Assembly: GCA_012841635.1 (NCBI GenBank)
Contig: DUUJ01000018.1
Location: 1-42,520 of the forward strand
DNA from: Clostridiales bacterium
GTDB taxonomy: Bacteria > Bacillota > Clostridia > Oscillospirales > CAG-272
Direction of reading: 5' to 3'
DNA length: 42,520 nucleotides
The position numbers and the translations under genes are program-made. Position 1 is the first letter of the stretch. Each line of letters starts with the position of its first letter. This document shows positions 10,370 through 17,559 of this stretch, piece after piece. The notes beneath the pieces are model-generated. The model ran no database searches, was not told the DNA's origin, and saw only the letters and a list, made by a program, of their open reading frames with translations.

Positions 10370-10411
10370 GCCGTTCCCCTCGGAGTTGCTTCCGTGAGGA
10401 ACGGCTTTTTT
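10370..10411 (+). terminator. rho-independent terminator
   Basis: GCCGTTCC ... GGAACGGC TTTTTT. Confidence 0.8.
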
Positions 10412-10442
10412 CGCATTGCGATACATATTCAAAAAATCGGAA

Positions 10443-11030
10443 TTACACATCAATCAAATACGCCCGGCAGGGGGAACCCTCAAATCCGGCTAAATTCAGC
10501 GGGGCTGCGTTCAGAAAATACTTTCCCTCGGCGACATTTTTCAGCGCAACGCCTTCCAGAAGTATTATCCCCGCGCCGAGCAAGATTTTATGAACTTCGG
10601 CGGGCGCGTCTTCCGGTCCGACGGTCTGGCTTTCGTTTCCGATGAGTTTAATTCCCGATTCGGCAAATACCCTCCCAGCTTCGGCGGTAACAACGGCGTC
10701 GCCTGAGATAAGTATCCGCTCCGAAGCCCCCGTATCCGCCGCTTTTTGCAGTATTGCCCGTGCATCTTCCGCCGTAACGTTTCCCTTGTGATATATCACC
10801 GAGCAATCGCCGACGAAAATATCCAAAGGAAGCCGGTCAACCGTCTTTCCGTCTTTGAGAAAATGTGACGGCGCGTCGATATGCGTACCGTTATGCGCGC
10901 ACATGGAAAAACGGGAAAGGTTATACAGCTCTCCGTCTTCGATTGAGCTTATCTTTCCGCCTTCCGGTTTCGGGTCGCCCGGATAAACCTCAGAGGACAA
11001 GACCTCCTGCGATATATCGATGATTTTCAC
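10443..11030 (-). CDS. cyclase family protein (kynurenine formamidase-like fold)
   Basis: YPGDPKPEGG and HNGTHIDAPSHFLKDGKTVDRLPLDIFVG motifs; GTG start at 11030 chosen because the upstream part of the ORF is non-homologous read-in (the track extends to 11405). Confidence 0.8.
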   Translation of the reverse strand: MKIIDISQEVLSSEVYPGDPKPEGGKISSIEDGELYNLSRFSMCAHNGTHIDAPSHFLKDGKTVDRLPLDIFVGDCSVIYHKGNVTAEDARAILQKAADTGASERILISGDAVVTAEAGRVFAESGIKLIGNESQTVGPEDAPAEVHKILLGAGIILLEGVALKNVAEGKYFLNAAPLNLAGFEGSPCRAYLIDV

Positions 11031-11157
11031 CGTGTTAAAGTCTCCAATATGGTTAAATACGGCCAAACAGCGGGTTTGCTTCTTTTGCCGTTTCTTTATA
11101 AAAATTTCCCCCGCCGCAAAGCGCGGCGGCTTCGGGCGGGGGGATATGATGATCAAA

Positions 11158-12231
11158 TTATCTTTTAACTCTTGCGTTGCCTTTCCAGATGCTCCAGACC
11201 TGCTCTTCATCGGCGGGCTGAGCGTAGTCGGTGAGGAAAGTGGTAGCGAGCGCGCCGGTCGCCCAGCCGAACTGCACCCATTTTTCCCTCTCCCAGCCCT
11301 GAAGCATCGCGTAAAGCATTCCGCCGACAAAGCCGTCTCCGCCGCCGATGCGGTCGAGGACATGAATCTCGCGGGGTTCGGCGACGAACCACTCTCCGTC
11401 CGCAAGCAGAATAGCGCCCCAGATATGAGTGTTGACGTCGACGACCTGACGCAGGGTATTCGCGAATACCGAGACGTTCGGGAACGCCGCTTTCGCTGCG
11501 GTGATCATCGCTTTGAAGGTGTCTATCTGATCGATGTCCTTGCCGCCCGCCTCCGGTCCCTTTACTCCGAGGGCAAGCTGGAAATCTTCTTCGTTACCGA
11601 TAAGAACGTCGGCAAGCGAGGCTATTTCGGTAAAGGAAGCGCGGAGCTCCTCTTCGCGGTTCAGCCAGAAAGAGGCGCGGTAGTTGAGATCGAAGCTGAC
11701 GACGGTGCCGTATTTATGCGCCGTCCGGGCAAGCTCAAGGCAGAATTTTGTCGTCTGCTCGGAAAGCGCTGCGATAAGACCGGAGATGTGGAGGATGGCG
11801 ACGCCGTCTTCGGCGAACAGCTTCTGAAGGTCGTAATTCGAAGCGTCGAGGGTGCGGCCGACTTCGCCGGAACGGTCGTTCCAGACGCGGGGACCGCGGG
11901 AGCCGTAGCCGGAATCGGCGACGTTGAACTGATGGCGGTAGCCCCAGGGACCGCCCTGCGGCACTTCCGGACCGTCGTACTCAATGCCGCGGGAACGCAG
12001 GTCGCGCTTGATATAATCGGCTATCGGACTGCCTTTTACAAAGGCGGTAAGCACCTTCGTCCGCTTGCCGAGATAGGACGAGATCGAAAGCACGTTCGTC
12101 TCGGCGGAGGTCGCCTGCATCATGAAAAGGTCGCTCGACTGGACCGGCTGTCCCGACGGAGGGCAGATGCGGACTCCCATCGAGGAAGGCACTACCATTG
12201 CGTATTTTGCGTCCTGTTTTATCTGTTTCAT
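11158..12231 (-). CDS. PfkB-family sugar kinase (KDG-kinase-like)
   Basis: SFDLNYRASFW and DRIGGGDGFVGGMLYAMLQG motifs. Confidence 0.85.
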   Translation of the reverse strand: MKQIKQDAKYAMVVPSSMGVRICPPSGQPVQSSDLFMMQATSAETNVLSISSYLGKRTKVLTAFVKGSPIADYIKRDLRSRGIEYDGPEVPQGGPWGYRHQFNVADSGYGSRGPRVWNDRSGEVGRTLDASNYDLQKLFAEDGVAILHISGLIAALSEQTTKFCLELARTAHKYGTVVSFDLNYRASFWLNREEELRASFTEIASLADVLIGNEEDFQLALGVKGPEAGGKDIDQIDTFKAMITAAKAAFPNVSVFANTLRQVVDVNTHIWGAILLADGEWFVAEPREIHVLDRIGGGDGFVGGMLYAMLQGWEREKWVQFGWATGALATTFLTDYAQPADEEQVWSIWKGNARVKR

Positions 12232-12276
12232 ATAATTTCCACCTTTCGGAATATATATCGGATATCTTACGATATT

Positions 12277-12306
12277 ATTATACTATATATAACACGGAAA
12301 TGTCAA
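12277..12306 (-). promoter_or_regulatory. promoter of the sugar kinase-cyclase operon: TTGACA-N18-TATAAT
   Basis: Reverse complement of 12277-12306. Confidence 0.75.
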
Positions 12307-12369
12307 GCGCGGGCGGAGAAACGGAAAGAATTGTCCGGGAAAAACGAATGAAAAGGCGGGGGATTAAGC

Positions 12370-13707
12370 TTATCTGCTCTCCCGCCGGTTCTTGCCGACA
12401 ATACGAATGCTTCTTGCGACAACGGCGGTCACCGCCATCGACAGCGCCATAAGCCCGGCGCAAATAAGCACCGTCGAGCCCAGAGACAGCGCCATCATCG
12501 GCGCGCCCCGCACCACGCAGAGCATCGTTTCGTAAAGACCCATTCCCGGCACAAGTATGATTATTCCGGGGAAAAGGAATACCGCCGACGGCATCTTTAA
12601 AATCCGCGCCAGCGCTTCCGACGCCGAAGCCGCCAAAAGAGTGCTGAGAAAATAGCCGAGATAAGGCAAGCCGGCCGCCGCTAGCACCGCGTAGACGGTA
12701 TAAACCGCGCCGCCCAATACGGCCGCCGCCGGAATCGCCTTTTTAGGCGCATGCATCATCACCGAATAAGGCGCGACGGCAAGCACCCCGAAAAGCATGA
12801 GGCGCCAGACCGGCATATCCAGCGCCGCCGTCCCTGCCGCGCCTATCTGATGTCCGGTTATGTATATATAGAAATACAGCGACGCGCCCATCCCGCCGGC
12901 AAGCGACAGCGCCGACATTGTCACTTCGGCGAAACGCGCGACGCCGGAGACAAGGTCGCCCATAATGGTATCGCGGATGGCGGAGGTCAGCGCAAGCCCC
13001 GGCAGCAGCGGCACCATCGCGCCGACGGCGATCATATAAATCCCGCTGACGCCCGGAATCGAAAGGGAGGCTGCAGAAATAGCGCCTATCGCCGCGCCGC
13101 CTAAAAGGCAGATGACGAATTGGCTTATGAAAGCGCGGGCGGTTTTGCCGAAAAGGCTCTGGATCAGCACCGTCACCGCCCCGCAGACCGCCGACACCGC
13201 CGCGTCCATCGGCTTTCCGCCGTAAACGAAGGTAAACATCGCCACCGAAAACGCCGCGATAAGCATATTGACAGGCAGGTCGGTTTTCTTTTTCGGTTTG
13301 GGCACCCGAAGCTCGGCAAGGCTTTTTTTCGCTTCCTCCGCTGTGATTTCTCCGGCGATAAAAGCGCGTGAAATGCGGTTGGTCTGCTCAAGCACGGTAA
13401 GGTTGATAACCCTCGCGCTCGTCCGCTGCACGAGCGAAAGCCGTATCGGCGGATCATAGCCGATAAGCGTCATGTAAATGGCGGTCGGGGTCGCCGAAAC
13501 CATCGTTCCGGTAAATCCCGCAGAGCCGCACATCCTTATTATCGTGTCTTCGACGCGTCCGGTTTCTCCTCCGCTTTCAAGGATAAGCGTTCCGGCCGTT
13601 GCCGAAAGCTCAAGTATCTCCCCGGCGGCTTTTATGTCTTCAAGGGACGCCGTGGCTTTGGTTTCCTTTTTTTCGGTTGTTTCGGTTGTTTCGGTTAATT
13701 CAGTCAT
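12370..13707 (-). CDS. threonine/serine exporter (ThrE) family, fused two-domain form
   Basis: LSATAGTLILESGGETGRVEDTIIRMC and SAIRDTIMGDLVSGVARFAEV ... multiple TM helices; start at MTELTETTETTE. Confidence 0.85.
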   Translation of the reverse strand: MTELTETTETTEKKETKATASLEDIKAAGEILELSATAGTLILESGGETGRVEDTIIRMCGSAGFTGTMVSATPTAIYMTLIGYDPPIRLSLVQRTSARVINLTVLEQTNRISRAFIAGEITAEEAKKSLAELRVPKPKKKTDLPVNMLIAAFSVAMFTFVYGGKPMDAAVSAVCGAVTVLIQSLFGKTARAFISQFVICLLGGAAIGAISAASLSIPGVSGIYMIAVGAMVPLLPGLALTSAIRDTIMGDLVSGVARFAEVTMSALSLAGGMGASLYFYIYITGHQIGAAGTAALDMPVWRLMLFGVLAVAPYSVMMHAPKKAIPAAAVLGGAVYTVYAVLAAAGLPYLGYFLSTLLAASASEALARILKMPSAVFLFPGIIILVPGMGLYETMLCVVRGAPMMALSLGSTVLICAGLMALSMAVTAVVARSIRIVGKNRRESR

Positions 13708-13808
13708 GATTTTATACTCTTGATATATGTGGTCAAATCCGGTCTCAGCCGGGCTTATTTGTTCGTCTTTATAAAACCATAAAAATGATTGCTTTAATAA
13801 ATCTGCCG

Positions 13809-15773
13809 TCAATATCCCTCGGTGATGGCGCCGCGGGCGTAAAGTATCCACTTTGCGCGATCGGCCGGGTCTATCCCCCTGAACGGAGTCGTCTTCCCCA
13901 GCTCCGGCGGAATTACCCGGTATCCTCGGAACTCCTGGTAATACGAGCCCTTGCCGGATGTCACGCTTGCAAGCCGTATCGGATAATCGAGCGATTCGGA
14001 GACCGGAAGGATACAGTCAAGCATAAAGCTGCCGTTTACGATCGCCGGGGTTTCTTCAAAGCTGCCGCGCATTTTATCGGTCACGTCGGAGATGACTCTG
14101 CCCAGATATTCCTCCGGAGCGGTTATGCGGGCGTCTACCAGCGGCTCAAGCAGCTCGGTGCCGCAGGCGGCGAATCCGTCCCTCACCGCCATCGGGGTGG
14201 CGACGAAGAAGTCGAGAGGATGGGTGTGTATCGTATGATGCTCGCCGCCGGTCAGCGTCGCTTTGAAGTCGGTCACTTCCCAGCCGTAATTTCCCTGAGA
14301 GATACTCATGAAGAAGGAGCGCCTTATATGCTCCTGATAGCGGTAAAAGAGCTGATTGTTCGGCACCCGGCCTCCGTCCCAGACGACGCCGGAACCGCGC
14401 TCAAGCGGCTCAAAGCGCATCTCAACGACCGCCCAGCAGGGTTTCGGCATGGTATATGAAGCGAAAGCGGTGCCGGGGTTTTTGATTGTTTCTTTATATA
14501 TAACCGCGGGCGGGCTGAATTCCGCTTCGACGCCGTAACGGTTCTTGAGCTCGTCGGATATCACTTCAAGCTGTATCCGGCCGGTAAGGTCGATGTCGAT
14601 CTCCCTCTCCGTCTTTTCCCAGCGGCAGTTTATATGCGGCTCTTCTTCGGAAAGCTCGGTCAGCGCCGCGAGCAGTTCCGGCAGCCTTGATATGTCCTTC
14701 GGCGCCGCTTTTACGGTGAGATACGGCGTCGCAAGCTTAGGAGGCGAGCCGGTTCTTTTTGACGGAGAGCCGATTATATCGCCTATCTTCGCGCCGGAAA
14801 GCCCGCAGAGCCCGGCTATGTCGCCGCACCCGACTTTGCCGGTATCTTCGTATTTTGAGCCGGTGAAACGGCGGATTTGCGTTATCTTGCCGGAATCTTC
14901 GACAGTTTCTCCGCCTCTTATTATATCGGGGCTGTCGCGGGTGACAAGCTCGCCGCCGAAAAGACGGGCGTGGGCTATCTTCCCCGCGGTCCTGTCGTGA
15001 TCGATCCGGAATACGACGGCGGACAAATCGGTTTCCTTCGTCTCGGCGGCGGGGAGACAATGCTCGATCCCCCACAAAACCGCCTCGACTCCGACATCCC
15101 TCGCCGCGGCGCCGGCAAATACCGGAACCGCCCTGCCTTCCGCCGAAGCCTTTTTGAGCCGTTCGAGAAAGAAGGCGTCGTCTGCCATACCGTCAAGATA
15201 TTTTTCCATGAAGATATCGTCGGCAAGGCTGAGCTGCTCCGCCGATTCGGGAGTCATTGAGGCAAGCTCGGCTTTCGCATCGCGGGAACCGCAGCCGGAC
15301 ACCCCGAAAAGACGGACGAAGTTTCCGTCAAGCCAGCCCGACAGTCCCGAAAATACCGCTTCGGGGTCGGCGCCGGCGCGGTCTATCTTGTTTAAAAAGA
15401 TAAATCTCGGCAGATGAAGCCGGTCGAGAGCTTTCCAGATTGCGACGGTGTGCGGCTGAACGCCTTCGAGGGCGTCGATTATCACCGCCGCGCCGTCAAG
15501 CGCCGTCATCGAACGTTCAACTTCGCCGGCGAAATCGACGTGTCCGGGGGTGTCGATAAGGTTTACCCTTACCTTGCCCGACATAAAGGAGATCGCCGCC
15601 GCTTTTACCGATATCCCGCGCCGCCTCTCGATATCCATCGAATCGGCGACGGTATCTCCCGAATCCACCGAACCGGCGGAGCGGATAACGCCGCACCGAC
15701 GGAGTATCTGCTCGGTAAGAGTGGTTTTGCCCGCGTCGACATGGGCGAAGATTCCGATGTTTCTTATATCCAT
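13809..15773 (-). CDS. TetM/TetO-like translation factor GTPase (EF-G superfamily); resistance function unproven
   Basis: NIGIFAHVDAGKTTLTEQIL, DTPGHVDF, NKID, CGTELLEPLVDARITAPEEYLGR. Confidence 0.88.
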   Translation of the reverse strand: MDIRNIGIFAHVDAGKTTLTEQILRRCGVIRSAGSVDSGDTVADSMDIERRRGISVKAAAISFMSGKVRVNLIDTPGHVDFAGEVERSMTALDGAAVIIDALEGVQPHTVAIWKALDRLHLPRFIFLNKIDRAGADPEAVFSGLSGWLDGNFVRLFGVSGCGSRDAKAELASMTPESAEQLSLADDIFMEKYLDGMADDAFFLERLKKASAEGRAVPVFAGAAARDVGVEAVLWGIEHCLPAAETKETDLSAVVFRIDHDRTAGKIAHARLFGGELVTRDSPDIIRGGETVEDSGKITQIRRFTGSKYEDTGKVGCGDIAGLCGLSGAKIGDIIGSPSKRTGSPPKLATPYLTVKAAPKDISRLPELLAALTELSEEEPHINCRWEKTEREIDIDLTGRIQLEVISDELKNRYGVEAEFSPPAVIYKETIKNPGTAFASYTMPKPCWAVVEMRFEPLERGSGVVWDGGRVPNNQLFYRYQEHIRRSFFMSISQGNYGWEVTDFKATLTGGEHHTIHTHPLDFFVATPMAVRDGFAACGTELLEPLVDARITAPEEYLGRVISDVTDKMRGSFEETPAIVNGSFMLDCILPVSESLDYPIRLASVTSGKGSYYQEFRGYRVIPPELGKTTPFRGIDPADRAKWILYARGAITEGY

Positions 15774-15860
15774 ATTGCTTCTCTTTTGATTTTCCGCGCT
15801 TCTCCCGCTTATTCAATTTTCCCATATTTAATTGAACAAAACAACCGGGATATTATGAAA

Positions 15861-15889
15861 ATTATAGCATAAAAAGCCACCTCTGTCAA
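15861..15889 (-). promoter_or_regulatory. promoter of the TetM-like gene: TTGACA-N17-TATAAT
   Basis: Reverse complement of 15861-15889. Confidence 0.8.
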
Positions 15890-15993
15890 CGAAAAAGCAA
15901 TTAAGACGGAAACCGCGGACTTTGACTGAATCCGGTAACAACTATAATTGCAATTATTTAAATATTATGTTAATTTAATCCGAATATATATGG

Positions 15994-16023
15994 TTGACAA
16001 AGCGTTTTTTGTTATGGTATAAT
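15994..16023 (+). promoter_or_regulatory. promoter: TTGACA-N18-TATAAT
   Basis: TTGACA 15994-15999, TATAAT 16018-16023. Confidence 0.8.
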
Positions 16024-16092
16024 TATAAGAGACAGCTTTGTCCGTCTTTCATAATCGGTATGAAAACAGATATTACGTCAAGGGGAAAAATT

Positions 16093-17229
16093 ATGCGCCG
16101 ATCGTCAAGAAAATTCGATTACTCACTTGACACAGTTCTCGGCAGACTGCCGGATCCCTTCGTCATGGACAGCGGGCGGAGAGCCGCATCCGTTTCTGAC
16201 TGGGAAAAACGGCGGCAGGAAATAATCAATACCGCCGTAAAGATCGAATACGGAGAGCTGCCGCCGCAGCCGGAACGTTTCGCCGTCTGGAGAATATATA
16301 TGTCTGACGACAGGCAGCGTGAAGTTTACAGAATTATCTGCGGCAGAAAAGACAGGGGTTTTGTTTTTTCACTGAAATTCTACCGTCCGGCGGCTCCGGC
16401 CTGCGGTATTCTCTTCCCGACGATTGTTTGCGGAGACGACATTCCCGGAGTCATGTCGGAGGAAATAATTTCGCATATCGTCCGCAGAGGATTTATTCTC
16501 GCGCTGTTCAGCCGCGCCGATATTTTCCCCGACATTTCCGGAATCCCCTCCGATTCCGGCGTTCTGCGCGCCTACCACGATATCCCGATGAGCGCGGTGG
16601 GGGCATGGGCGTGGGGTTATATGCGGGCAATCGACGCCATATATCAAATCGAAGGCGTAGACACCGACAAAATAATCGTTACCGGCACCGGAAACAGCGG
16701 CAAAGCCGCGCTTCTTGCCGGCGCTCTCGACAGCCGCGCCGCTATAACTGCCCCCAACGGAAGCGGCAACCACGGTACCGGCTGCTGGCGCTACAAAATG
16801 AGGGAATACGACGAGCACGGAGTTTTGCGCGAATCGCCGGATATTGCCTCAATACTTCTGCACCATCCGGATCACCTTGGCCCCGAGCTTGCGAAATATT
16901 CCGGGCATGAGGATGCGCTGCCGTACGACATGCACTTCTTCAAAGCGCTGGTCGCGCCGCGCTGCTTCTGCGAAACGGAATCATACGGATACATCGAATC
17001 CAACCCGAAAGGAAGCTATCAGACATACCTTGCCGCGCGCCGGGTGTATGATTTTTTGGATGCTCCCGGCCGCATCGCCGCAATTTACCGTGAAGGCGGC
17101 GAGGGACTGCGCCTTTCCGACGTAAAGGCGCTGCTTCGCTTCTCCGAGCGGCAGTTCAACTCTCTGCCGCTTCTTGCCGCGTATCGCCGGGACGTATACC
17201 CGGATATGCCGCGGATATTCGACTTTTAA
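16093..17229 (+). CDS. CE15 (glucuronoyl esterase)-like alpha/beta hydrolase fold protein, probably lacking canonical catalytic residues
   Basis: VTGTGNSGKAALLAGALDSRAAITAPNGSGNHGTGCWR and LPYDMHFFKALVAPR resemble CE15 blocks; ATG at 16093 preceded by AGGGGAA. Confidence 0.75.
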   Translation: MRRSSRKFDYSLDTVLGRLPDPFVMDSGRRAASVSDWEKRRQEIINTAVKIEYGELPPQPERFAVWRIYMSDDRQREVYRIICGRKDRGFVFSLKFYRPAAPACGILFPTIVCGDDIPGVMSEEIISHIVRRGFILALFSRADIFPDISGIPSDSGVLRAYHDIPMSAVGAWAWGYMRAIDAIYQIEGVDTDKIIVTGTGNSGKAALLAGALDSRAAITAPNGSGNHGTGCWRYKMREYDEHGVLRESPDIASILLHHPDHLGPELAKYSGHEDALPYDMHFFKALVAPRCFCETESYGYIESNPKGSYQTYLAARRVYDFLDAPGRIAAIYREGGEGLRLSDVKALLRFSERQFNSLPLLAAYRRDVYPDMPRIFDF

Positions 17230-17261
17230 TTCCCGCCCCGGTCTGCCAACGGCGGGGCTCT

Positions 17262-17285
17262 GCCGTCCTTCGGGTCGGCTTTTTT
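17262..17285 (+). terminator. probable rho-independent terminator
   Basis: GCCGTCC TTC GGGTCGGC TTTTTT. Confidence 0.6.
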
Positions 17286-17329
17286 ATCTTACGATTCAAT
17301 TCGCAAGGCAATTATTAATAAATTAGCTA

Positions 17330-17358
17330 TTGAGATTTTCTCTCTGATGTAGTATAAT
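17330..17358 (+). promoter_or_regulatory. promoter of the NYN gene: TTGAGA-N17-TATAAT
   Basis: About 200 bp upstream of the start codon, implying a long leader. Confidence 0.65.
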
Positions 17359-17504
17359 TAATTGGGAAGGCATTTGTCGTTTTTTGCCGGCTCTTTACGG
17401 GAGGCGCAAATTCCCCGTATTATTTTATTTTTTTATTTTTTCGCGGCATAAAGCCGCAAACTGCATTTCCGGCATAAGCCGCGAAATGCGCCACAACGCC
17501 TGAC

Positions 17505-17536
17505 GCGCCGTCGGGATACTGACACGGCGCTTTTTT
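17505..17536 (+). terminator. intrinsic-terminator-like hairpin inside the NYN leader (possible attenuator)
   Basis: GCGCCGT-N12-ACGGCGC TTTTTT, 23 bp before the NYN start codon. Confidence 0.6.
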
Positions 17537-17559
17537 AAAAGAGGTGATCATCAAAGTAC

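Noticed and set aside
11020-12351. 443-aa plus-strand ORF opposite the sugar kinase
   Set aside because: Opposite a clear PfkB kinase on minus; no start context or homologous motif; typical GC-driven antisense ORF.
13809-15773. Calling the gene a tetracycline-resistance determinant
   Set aside because: Loop III differs from TetM and there is no mobile-element context; resistance would need experiment.
15994-16092. TTG start giving a 411-aa CE15-like protein
   Set aside because: The TTG is the -35 box of a consensus promoter (15994-16023); the ATG at 16093 with an upstream AGGGGAA fits better.
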